Assembly: GCF_002951835.1 (NCBI RefSeq)
Contig: NZ_CP019448.1
Coordinates: 248,001 to 312,000 of the forward strand
Source of the DNA: Simonsiella muelleri ATCC 29453
GTDB lineage: Bacteria; Pseudomonadota; Gammaproteobacteria; Burkholderiales; Neisseriaceae
Direction of reading: 5' to 3'
Length of the DNA: 64,000 nt
This document shows, one piece after another, positions 9,151 through 15,750 of this stretch. Made by a program: the position numbers and the translations under genes. A model generated the notes under the pieces. That model was given only the letters and a program-made list of their open reading frames with translations. It did not search any database and was not told the DNA's origin. How positions within the stretch are numbered: position 1 is the first letter of the stretch; every line of letters begins with the position of its first letter.

Positions 9151-9349
9151 GTTCATTTCCTTGCCAAAATAGGCTGTTTAAGTCGGTATCAAGCGCGTGT
9201 GCTAATTTAATACACAACAAAAGCGTGGGGTTGTAGCGATTATTTTCAATTAAATTAATGGTTTGTCTTGCAACTTCTATGCGTTGGGCGAGTTCTTGCT
9301 GCGACCAACCTTTAATTTGACGATACTGGCGAACTTGGTTTGCATTCAT
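9131..9349 (-). CDS. XRE-family HTH transcriptional regulator, YozG/Cro-like
   Basis: A 72-residue, one-domain DNA-binding protein. The HTH runs from about residue 6 to 60, with recognition-helix region SQQELAQRIEVARQTINLIE followed by NRYNPTLLLCIKLAHALD and LNSLFW. It matches the short YozG/Cro-like repressors that travel with small membrane proteins. It overlaps the downstream membrane-protein gene. Two 22-bp palindromic sites lie in its own promoter (9361-9423), which suggests autoregulation. The module is bracketed by two near-identical hairpins. Confidence 0.8.
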   Translation of the reverse strand: MNANQVRQYRQIKGWSQQELAQRIEVARQTINLIENNRYNPTLLLCIKLAHALDTDLNSLFWQGNEHEQITE

Positions 9350-9360
9350 AAATATTGATA

Positions 9361-9423
9361 TTTGTCGTGTATAAATGACATTTTAGAGTGATAAAAATCA
9401 TTTTGTCAAATATAAATGACAAA
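9361..9423 (-). promoter_or_regulatory. Promoter with two operator sites for the HTH/membrane module
   Basis: On the reverse strand a TTGACA -35 (9404-9409), 18-bp spacer and TAAAAT -10 (9380-9385) point at the HTH gene. Two copies of the dyad TTTGTC-10 bases-GACA(AA) lie at 9361-9382 and 9402-9423, 41 bp apart; the inner bases (TATAAAT) are also shared. One site covers the -10 and the other the -35, the classic layout for autorepression by the XRE protein. That the HTH protein binds here is inference. Confidence 0.6.
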
Positions 9424-9430
9424 ATGGATT

Positions 9431-9479
9431 AAAAAAGCAGCCTGCACTTTTACGATTGAAAAGTGCAGGCTGCTTTTTT
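9431..9479. terminator. Second AAGCAGCCTGCA-type hairpin terminator
   Basis: A 21-bp perfect stem (9431-9451 with 9459-9479) around a 7-base loop, ending in runs of A and T on either side, so it can work in both directions. The arm has the same AAGCAGCCTGCACTTT sequence as the hairpin at 8560. It lies between the HTH promoter and the end of the broken acid phosphatase. Confidence 0.8.
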
Positions 9480-9489
9480 AATCATTCAA

Positions 9490-10192
9490 TTACTTACCGT
9501 CCCAAGTACGCAACGCCTTGCTACGCGCATCTAATTTACCTTGTGGCGTTAAAGAGTAATAGCCTTTTGCCATGCCGCTTTCCCAGTCGCCATAGCTTGG
9601 ATTGGGCAACACAATAAATTTTGTGCCAAACAACTGTTTGTTTTGGTCAACAAACTGACGGCGTTGGGCGTTGTCTTTGCGATAGGTTTCATCGCCAAAA
9701 TCGTTCAAGTTGTCGCCCATAAATGCCACAATCGCGTAACCTTGGTCTTGCACTTGTTGGAAGCGCACACTCTTATTAGAGCGGTCAGTTTTGAGCAGCA
9801 ACGATTGGTCATCAACGCCTGTAAAGCCCAAACGCTTCATGTTTTCCAAAGTCGCTGCTTGTTCTTCTTTTTCCAAGCGGTTGGACACATAGAACACTTT
9901 GCCGCCACGCGAATTAACGTAGTTATTGAATTCCACCGCGCCAGCCATTGCCGTGGTTTGACGGGCATTAACCTAGCGAGCCCAGTCGGCTTGTTTAAAC
10001 GGAATATTGTTTTTGATGCGCCACGCCGCATAAGCCGAGTTGTCCAACATGGTTTCGTCCAAATCCACCACCACTGCTTTTTTCTGTCTGTTTGGTGCGG
10101 CTGCATTGTCAAACACAATACGCGCAAAATTAAACGCTTGATAAGACAAGGCTTTAAATTCGCCCGATTCTTGCATCCAGTTCACATTGATT
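9490..10192 (-). pseudogene. Lipoprotein e(P4)-type acid phosphatase, truncated and with internal amber stop
   Basis: The remains of a HAD class C acid phosphatase of the Hel/e(P4) family, normally an outer-membrane lipoprotein that dephosphorylates nucleotides such as NMN for NAD uptake. The catalytic VVVDLDETMLDNS and the later FMGDNLNDFGD and GDWESG motifs are present. Two lesions are visible. The N-terminus, including any signal peptide, is replaced by an IS5-family remnant at about 10192. Within the rest, a TAG at 9973-9975 interrupts WAR-stop-VNARQ in frame, where I recall a tryptophan in relatives (TGG to TAG). Frame and residues continue normally after it to AWDGK-type end RTWDGK. It is not functional as it stands. 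Confidence 0.85.
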
Positions 10193-10433
10193 GGCTCTGC
10201 GATAGAAACTCCATACGGTTGAATAAGGTGGAAAATCATTGGGCAGCATACGCCATTGGCAACCTGTTTTGGTAATGTACAAAACGGCATTCACTAATTG
10301 ACGTTTATCCTATTTGTAGTGGCGTAGCTGGTTAAAATGTGGCTCAATCGCTTGCCATTGGGCATCTGTTAAGTCTGTTGGGTAGGATTTTCTAGTCATA
10401 AAGATATTTTATCATTTTTGTGAATACAGGTTC
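10193..10433 (-). mobile_element. Remnant of an IS5-family element (transposase N-terminus and one terminal repeat)
   Basis: From ATG 10399 on the reverse strand the frame reads MTRKSYPTDLTDAQWQAIE, the N-terminus of a DUF4096-type IS5-family transposase. It then meets a stop (TAG after LRHYK), continues in frame as DKRQLVNAVLYITKTGCQWR and PNDFPPYSTVWSFYRR, and breaks off into the acid-phosphatase gene. The outer end is TTGTGAATACAGGTTC followed by TAA, which equals the terminal repeat and target site of MITE-A. This suggests the intact IS was the source or driver of those MITEs. Confidence 0.8.
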
Positions 10434-10438
10434 TAAGT

Positions 10439-10639
10439 TTAAATGGCACTGACCCTGTTTTAATGGTTAATAAACGTTATCGCCGATTTTCTCCGCGAGA
10501 AGCGGCTAATATTCAATCGTTTCCACTTGATTTTAAATTTGCAGGTGTATCCGATAATCGCCAATATCGGGCGATTGGCAACGCTGTTCCACCTGTATTG
10601 ATGTGGCACATTGCGAATGTGTTGGCTGAATTAGTATGA
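10439..10639 (+). pseudogene. C-terminal remnant of a cytosine-C5 DNA methyltransferase
   Basis: The frame encodes about 66 residues ending at TGA 10637-10639. RRFSPREAANIQSFP and YRAIGNAVPPVLMWHIA are the conserved motifs IX and X of Dcm/HpaII-like C5 methyltransferases. Everything upstream is missing, replaced by the IS5 remnant whose terminal repeat ends 3 bp before the fragment. The original was probably part of a restriction-modification system; no endonuclease fragment is visible. Confidence 0.82.
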
Positions 10640-10655
10640 GTTTTCAGGTTGCTTG

Positions 10656-10735
10656 GGTAGTGCTTTAAAAAGTCTGATGGTAAAAATAGTGAAGTATGCT
10701 TAAATTTTAAGCATCATACTTTTGGAAGCACTACC
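10656..10735. repeat. Nested palindromic element
   Basis: GGTAGTGCTT (10656-10665) is repeated inverted as AAGCACTACC (10726-10735). Inside lies a second dyad, AAGTATGCTTAAA against its near-complement TTTAAGCATCATACTT. The whole could fold into one long cruciform. It may be a short mobile element or the terminator of the lost methyltransferase gene. No second copy was seen in this window. Confidence 0.5.
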
Positions 10736-10804
10736 AAAACTAACAATGCGATTGCGTTGTTCTCTCCCTTATGTACTACTAGATGTATATGGCGGTTGCA
10801 GTCT

Positions 10805-10930
10805 GAAACCTTTGCAAAACTTCATTTTTTTGATAGTTATAAAAAATAAATTTCTAAAGTTTCAATTAGTTATTTTTTTTTTTTTTTTTTTTTTTTGAAT
10901 TTATAAATTCAGAGGTTTTGCAAAGGTCTC
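10805..10930. repeat. MITE-B copy with 24-base T tract
   Basis: GAAACCTTTGCAAAAC at 10805 is matched by the inverted GTTTTGCAAAGGTCTC ending at 10930. The interior contains a run of 24 T (10873-10896). Its left part (GATAGTTATAAAAAATAAAT) recurs inverted in the fragment at 35313-35407. The ends resemble the GAGACCTTTGCAAAA ends of IS1106-type Neisseria elements (from memory). Confidence 0.65.
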
Positions 10931-10996
10931 ACTATAAAAGCCCATTTTCAGGCTGTTGTCCTTATTTAAATTTAAAACACTATATTTATCTCTTAA

Positions 10997-12430
10997 TTAA
11001 TCTAAATTTAAACACAAATATTTGATTTCTAGATATTCATCAACGCCATATTTGCTGCCTTCTCGCCCCAAACCGCTTTGTTTGATGCCACCAAATGGCG
11101 CGACTTCATTGCTGATTAATCCCGTGTTGATGCCGACCATGCCATATTCTAACGCTTCGCCCATACGCCATTGTCGGGCGGTGTTGCTGGTGTAGACATA
11201 GGCGGCTAAACCAAATTCCGTGTCATTGGCGGCTGTGATGACTTCATCTTCGGTATCAAATTTAAAAATTGGGCAAAGTGGTGCAAACGTTTCTTCTTTT
11301 GCCACAAGCATTTGTGCGGATACATCGCGTAAAACAGTTGGCTGAAAAAATGTACCACCCAATTCGCTGCGTTTACCACCGACCAAGCATTTTGCGCCTT
11401 TAGTCAGCGCATCGCTGATGTGGCTTTCTATTTTTTCAACTGCGCTTTCGTTGATTAGAGCGGTAATGTTCACGTCTTCGTCCAAACCGTTGCCCTGTTT
11501 AAATTGGGCGACTTTGGCAGCGATTTTGTCGCAAAACTCATCGTAAATTTTGGCTTGTACGTACAAGCGATTGGTGCAAACGCAGGTTTGACCGCTATTG
11601 CGGAATTTGCTGGCGATTGCGCCTGATAAGGCTTTATCTAAATCAGCATCATCAAACACGATAAATGGCGCATTGCCACCCAATTCCAAACTTAGTTTTT
11701 TGATTTGATTTGCACTGTTGGCAAATAATTTTGCACCAATTTCGGTTGAACCTGTGAAACTGATTTTGCGGATAATCGGGTTTTGCGTCAACACATCGCT
11801 AATCTCGCTCGAGTTGCCATTCACAATCACGAATAAATCTTCGGGTACGCCCGCTTCATACGCCAAAACCGCTTGCGCGTAGGCACTCAAGGGCGTTAGA
11901 GAAGCAGATTTTACAATCATCGCGCAACCCACCGCCAACGCAGGTGCGGCTTTACGCGTAATCATGGCGGCTGGAAAATTCCAAGGTGTGATGGCAGCAG
12001 TTACGCCAATCGGTTGTTTAATAACCAATAATTTTTGTGTGTTTTTGACACTGGTCAAAATATCGCCGTCAATGCGCCGTGCTTCTTCGGCAAACCAGCG
12101 AATGAAACTGGCAGCATAATCTATCTCACCACGTGATTCTGCAAGGGGTTTACCTTGTTCCATGGTCATGAGTCGGGCGAGATTTTCCTTGTTTTGTTTG
12201 AGTGCGTGATGCCATTGCCACAACACGTCAGCGCGTTCTAAAGCGGTGCGACTTGCCCAATTTTTTTGGGCAGTTTGGGCACGGTTGATGATGTTATTAA
12301 GTTGATTGGCATCGGTTTTTTTGACGTATGCGATGATTTCTTGGGTAGCAGGATTGGTTACGCTAATAGCGTTGGGGGATTCTGTGAATGAGATATCTGG
12401 ATGTTGGAGTAATTCATTAATGGTTTTCAT
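10997..12430 (-). CDS. gabD: NAD(P)-dependent succinate-semialdehyde dehydrogenase
   Basis: Oxidises succinate semialdehyde to succinate in GABA breakdown. The 477-residue length is typical of GabD. Key residues: NAD fold ITPWNFPAAMITRK and SFTGSTEIGAKLF, the catalytic glutamate in LELGGNAPFIVFDDADLD, and the catalytic cysteine in NSGQTCVCTNR. ATG 12430 has an AGGAA ribosome site. No gabT is adjacent; trpA lies upstream on the same strand across about 100 bp with a DUS. Related aldehyde dehydrogenases (for example for glutarate semialdehyde) cannot be excluded. Confidence 0.88.
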   Translation of the reverse strand: MKTINELLQHPDISFTESPNAISVTNPATQEIIAYVKKTDANQLNNIINRAQTAQKNWASRTALERADVLWQWHHALKQNKENLARLMTMEQGKPLAESRGEIDYAASFIRWFAEEARRIDGDILTSVKNTQKLLVIKQPIGVTAAITPWNFPAAMITRKAAPALAVGCAMIVKSASLTPLSAYAQAVLAYEAGVPEDLFVIVNGNSSEISDVLTQNPIIRKISFTGSTEIGAKLFANSANQIKKLSLELGGNAPFIVFDDADLDKALSGAIASKFRNSGQTCVCTNRLYVQAKIYDEFCDKIAAKVAQFKQGNGLDEDVNITALINESAVEKIESHISDALTKGAKCLVGGKRSELGGTFFQPTVLRDVSAQMLVAKEETFAPLCPIFKFDTEDEVITAANDTEFGLAAYVYTSNTARQWRMGEALEYGMVGINTGLISNEVAPFGGIKQSGLGREGSKYGVDEYLEIKYLCLNLD

Positions 12431-12527
12431 GTTAATTCCTTATTCAGGCTGCCTGAAAATAATATTTCATAGTGGATTAAATTAAAATGAGGGCAAGGCG
12501 ATAACGTTGTACTGATTTTAATTGAAT

Positions 12528-13316
12528 TCACGATAAAATAGCGGCTTTCAGGCTGCCTACTAATTCGCCGACTTTCATGACTGCATGTTCGCCTTGTTCT
12601 TCAATTTCGCGCACAATCCAGCTGCCCACAATCACAGCGTCTGCCACTGAACCAATTTTTGCTGCGCTTGCTGCATCGCTAATCCCAAATCCCACACCAA
12701 TCGGAATATGAATGTAGCGGCGTAACATTGCTACTTTTTCTGCTACCGTCTCCACATTTAATTGTGCTGAACCTGTTACGCCTTTGAGCGAAACGTAGTA
12801 CACAAAACCACTGGCACGTTCTGCAATCGCTTGTACACGTGTTTCAGTGGTGGTGGGGGCAATCAGGAAAATGCAATCTACGCCACGCGCTTTTAGGGCT
12901 TCTTGTAAAGGTGCAATGGTTTCAATGGGGTTGTCCACCGTTAAAACACCGTCCACACCAGCATTGGCAGCAGCTTGAGCGAATTCGGCGTAACCCATTT
13001 TGTGAATGGGATTCAGGTAGCCCATCAAAACGATTGGCGTATGTTGATTGGATTGACGAAAACGCTGCATCACCGCCAATACATCGCGCAATGAAACGTG
13101 GTTTGCCAGTGCGCGTTCTACTGCGCGTTGAATGACTTCACCATCTGCCATTGGGTCGGAAAAGGGGATACCTAATTCCAAAATGTCTGCGCCATTTGCC
13201 ACCATACTGTGCATTAATGCCAAAGTGGTGTCCAAATTTGGGTCGCCCACGGTAATGTAGGGAATCAAGGCTTTTTGGGGATGAAGTTGGGCGAAAGTTT
13301 GGGCGATTCGGCTCAT
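12528..13316 (-). CDS. trpA: Tryptophan synthase alpha chain
   Basis: TrpA cleaves indole-3-glycerol phosphate to indole, which passes to TrpB. The 262-residue protein has the catalytic region LELGIPFSDPMADGEVIQRA, PIVLMGYLNPI and the loop YVSLKGVTGS. The catalytic glutamate is in LELG. AAAGGA lies before ATG 13316. trpB is not adjacent, so the trp genes are scattered here, as in other Neisseriaceae. Confidence 0.95.
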   Translation of the reverse strand: MSRIAQTFAQLHPQKALIPYITVGDPNLDTTLALMHSMVANGADILELGIPFSDPMADGEVIQRAVERALANHVSLRDVLAVMQRFRQSNQHTPIVLMGYLNPIHKMGYAEFAQAAANAGVDGVLTVDNPIETIAPLQEALKARGVDCIFLIAPTTTETRVQAIAERASGFVYYVSLKGVTGSAQLNVETVAEKVAMLRRYIHIPIGVGFGISDAASAAKIGSVADAVIVGSWIVREIEEQGEHAVMKVGELVGSLKAAILS

Positions 13317-13391
13317 GTTGTGTCCTTTGGGTAATTGAACAAAATAAAATAAATTATACGCGGATTGGTTGATTGCATCAGAAAATCAGCC

Positions 13392-13483
13392 AAAAAAAAT
13401 GCGCGTACCGAAGTACGCGCCAAAGTTTATTTACAAAGGAGAAATAGAGGAGAAACTATTAAGTAGCATGCAACCACTTAATG
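13392..13483 (-). ncRNA. Sibling small RNA 1 with anti-Shine-Dalgarno core (NmsR-like)
   Basis: A predicted transcript of about 92 nt on the reverse strand. It starts about 7 bases after a consensus promoter (see 13490-13518), has a 5' stem ATTAAGT/ACTTAAT, then a pyrimidine-rich single-stranded stretch holding two CUCC modules (UCUCCUCU and UUCUCCUUUG), and ends in the terminator GCGCGTAC-CGAA-GTACGCGC (13401-13420) followed by eight T. A 24-nt stretch covering the CUCC modules is identical to one in the + strand RNA at 41891, and AAGTGGTTG is also shared. Architecture matches the Neisseria sibling metabolic sRNAs that block ribosome sites with Hfq; the name is inferred from memory. Confidence 0.75.
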
Positions 13484-13489
13484 AAACGC

Positions 13490-13518
13490 AGTATAAAAGT
13501 TTTCATGTTATTAGTCAA
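13490..13518 (-). promoter_or_regulatory. Sigma-70 promoter of sibling sRNA 1
   Basis: On the reverse strand TTGACT (13513-13518), a 17-bp spacer and TATACT (13490-13495). The nearest features downstream are the sRNA and its terminator; there is no ribosome site or sensible frame, so this promoter should serve an untranslated RNA. Confidence 0.72.
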
Positions 13519-13595
13519 ATTATTCTAAATGAATTTACATATTTTAACGTAATAATCTTTCAGGCAGCCTGAAAAACACGCGTTTAGTGAAGTGG

Positions 13596-14159
13596 TTATT
13601 GTTTCATGAGTTTTTCTATATTTTTTTGAAGTTCGGTTATATCTAGCCAACCGCCCAAATTAAATAACCCCAACATAATCAACCCAAATGCCATTACCAA
13701 AATAAAATAGACCACGTATGCAATCAAAACTTTGCTAATCGGTTGCTGGCTAATTCGGGCAAAGCCAATCAGTTGCGCCCAAAATATCCACAAATTCCAC
13801 AACTGAAAAATCATCGCCATTTCAGGAAAATACGGTAACAGCAGTAACGGTAGCACCAATGATTCAGTCAGCAATGCATAACCCAAAAAAGGAATGCGTG
13901 GGCTACCAAAATATTGCAAAATGCCAGTTGTGGCGCGTGTCAGCAGCAGCCATTTGAGCAGCGCAAACACAAACCCCAGCATCATGACGCTTTGCCCATT
14001 ACCAAGCATCGGTTTGAGCATCAACGCATTGACCACGCCCACTGCTACCATCAACATCAACATCACAGGCAAACCATAACGATAATGGTCTATTGGGTAA
14101 AAACGAAACAGCAAAACATCACGCGCATCGCGTAGTAATTTTAATAAATTAATATCCAT
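13596..14159 (-). CDS. Yip1-family inner-membrane protein
   Basis: A 187-residue protein with about five membrane segments, for example YGLPVMLMLMVAVGVVNAL, SVMMLGFVFALLKWLLL, ESLVLPLLLLPYFPEM, LWNLWIFWAQLIGFA and LIAYVVYFILVMAFGLIML. Length and the short soluble N-terminus (DINLLKLLRDARDVLLFRFYPID) fit the bacterial Yip1 domain group, whose function is unknown. It probably stands alone; a lipoprotein gene lies upstream on the same strand behind a DUS. Confidence 0.65.
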   Translation of the reverse strand: MDINLLKLLRDARDVLLFRFYPIDHYRYGLPVMLMLMVAVGVVNALMLKPMLGNGQSVMMLGFVFALLKWLLLTRATTGILQYFGSPRIPFLGYALLTESLVLPLLLLPYFPEMAMIFQLWNLWIFWAQLIGFARISQQPISKVLIAYVVYFILVMAFGLIMLGLFNLGGWLDITELQKNIEKLMKQ

Positions 14160-14258
14160 TGAATTCCAATAACCAAATTAAATAAATTATTATAAAATAA
14201 AAAATGCCATAAAATTGTTGTTTTATTCCACTGTTATTAATTTCAGGCTGCCTGAAAA

Positions 14259-14804
14259 TTATTCAGCCCGAGTAATATGATAAACGTGCGACAAATCGTA
14301 TTCGCGATACCGAGCAGGTTCGGCACGATGTTCACCTGCGTAACTCAAAATCAAACCAATGTGGCGCGGTTTATCTGTCCAACCAATAAACATACCACTG
14401 TGTTCAATATCATGATAGCTATGGTTCACATAATAAATCCAGTCGCCGATTTGTAACTGGTTCGGGTTGGCGTATGTACCGCCGATTTTGTTGGCGTAGA
14501 TGATTTGACGAGCTTGGCGTGGTACACCTGCGCGAGTCCATGCGGTATCCAAAAAATCCCAGCAACCACCTTTGATGATTTCTTGCATTAAAGTCATTTT
14601 GCGTGTTTCAGCTAACACGGCTTTGACACGTCCTTGGCTTTGCATCATGGCTTGATTGATTAGGGAAAAATGATCCTGTGATTGTTCAATAGATTGATGA
14701 GATTGTTTGGATTTAGGTGGGGGCGATTGATTGGACTTGGGTTGGTGCGATACATTGCACGCCGCCAGTGATAGTATTAAACAAACGAAACCGATTTTTT
14801 TCAT
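14259..14804 (-). CDS. Putative lipoprotein with NlpC/P60-like fold
   Basis: A 181-residue lipoprotein: signal MKKIGFVCLILSLAAC with lipobox LAAC, a Gln/Ser/Pro/Lys-rich linker to about residue 45, then a compact domain. GGCWDFLDTAW holds a possible nucleophile cysteine, HSGMFIGW and PRHIGLILSYAGEHR supply histidines, and QIGDWIYYVN resembles the strand that precedes the histidine in NlpC/P60 or CHAP amidases. A peptidoglycan hydrolase role is plausible but unproven. No partner gene is adjacent. Confidence 0.55.
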   Translation of the reverse strand: MKKIGFVCLILSLAACNVSHQPKSNQSPPPKSKQSHQSIEQSQDHFSLINQAMMQSQGRVKAVLAETRKMTLMQEIIKGGCWDFLDTAWTRAGVPRQARQIIYANKIGGTYANPNQLQIGDWIYYVNHSYHDIEHSGMFIGWTDKPRHIGLILSYAGEHRAEPARYREYDLSHVYHITRAE

Positions 14805-15151
14805 GGTTATCTTTCCAATGGCAAACAGTGGTTATGAATTATAGGGGAAATTTTTCCTCGACGCGATTGATGAAATAACTTTACAAAGGATTACGCATTC
14901 AGTGCATCAAATTCATAAAATTATTTTGTCAGGCAGCCTGAAAACGCAGCAGCCACGCAACAAATTGTATTTTTCAGGCAGCCTGAAAATAACCGAAAAG
15001 TATAATTGAAATACTTACTTGATGAAGTTTTTTCAAAATCATTGACAAAAACTTTACTCAAATTTAAAAAAATTTTAAGCAAGTGTTGAAAATCGGTTAA
15101 AATGAAAGCTGTTTGATGGTTCGGTATTTGACAATACTTAGGATGTAAATA
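14805..15151. other. Upstream region of the petABC operon
   Basis: A 347-bp gap between divergent genes. It holds two direct DUS copies (around 14930-14943 and 14974-14988) separated by about 30 bp, and an A/T-rich stretch with a weak promoter candidate, TTGACA (15042-15047), 17 bp, TAAAAA (15065-15070). A second TTGACA at about 15128 is too close to the start to serve petA. No other structure was recognised. Confidence 0.45.
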
Positions 15152-15736
15152 ATGAATAATAACGAAATTAATAAGGAACGCCGCCGCTTTCTCTCACTGG
15201 CGACAGCAGGTGCAGGTGCAGTGGCTGCTGCTGGTGTGGCAACTCCGCTGGTTGCAAGTTGGTTTCCGTCTGAAAAAGCAAAAGCAGCAGGGGCTTCGGT
15301 AGAAGTTGATGTCAGCAAAGTGGAAGCAGGTCAATTATTGACGGCTGAATGGCGTGGCAAACCCATTTTTATTTTGAATCGTACGCCAGAGCAGGTCAAA
15401 GATTTGGCAACATTGGACGGTAGCCTAACCGATCCCAAATCAGAAGCAGACCAGCAGCCTGAATACTGCAAAAACCCTACGCGCTCTATTAAAGAGAATA
15501 TTTGGGTAGCGATTGGGATTTGTACCCACTTGGGTTGCTCGCCAACGTATCGTCCAGATGTGGGCGCGGCAGATTTGGGTGGTGGTGCGTGGAAAGGCGG
15601 TTTTTTCTGCCCTTGTCATGGCTCTAAATTTGACTTAGCAGGTCGCGTATTTGCGGGTGTGCCTGCACCGACTAATTTGGTGATTCCACCATATAAATAT
15701 TTAAGCGACAACGTTGTGTTGATCGGTGAAGATTAA
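15152..15736 (+). CDS. petA: Ubiquinol-cytochrome c reductase Rieske iron-sulfur subunit
   Basis: The 2Fe-2S subunit of the bc1 complex, which takes electrons from ubiquinol and passes them to cytochrome c1. The 194-residue protein has a Tat-type N-terminus (ERRRFLSLATAGAGAVAAAG) that stays as the membrane anchor, and cluster ligands in CTHLGC and CPCHGS. It is the first gene of petABC, 14 bp before petB. GGATG lies before the start, and the AGGATGTAAATAATG layout is acceptable. Confidence 0.97.
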   Translation: MNNNEINKERRRFLSLATAGAGAVAAAGVATPLVASWFPSEKAKAAGASVEVDVSKVEAGQLLTAEWRGKPIFILNRTPEQVKDLATLDGSLTDPKSEADQQPEYCKNPTRSIKENIWVAIGICTHLGCSPTYRPDVGAADLGGGAWKGGFFCPCHGSKFDLAGRVFAGVPAPTNLVIPPYKYLSDNVVLIGED

Positions 15737-15750
15737 TTAGGGGAACATAA

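Larger units (their letters stand above)
10640..10996. other. Gene-free stretch with two inverted-repeat elements
   Basis: This 357-bp gap between the methyltransferase remnant and gabD (which ends here) holds an 80-bp nested palindrome (10656-10735) and a MITE-B copy with a long T run (10805-10930). No coding frame was recognised. Confidence 0.7.

Noticed and set aside
10873..10896. 24-base T tract as a phase-variable promoter
   Set aside because: It lies inside a MITE-B between two gene ends, and no gene starts close enough to be controlled by it.
13369..13572. 67-residue forward frame over the sRNA 1 locus
   Set aside because: It crosses the sRNA terminator hairpin, sRNA and promoter in antisense and starts without a ribosome site.
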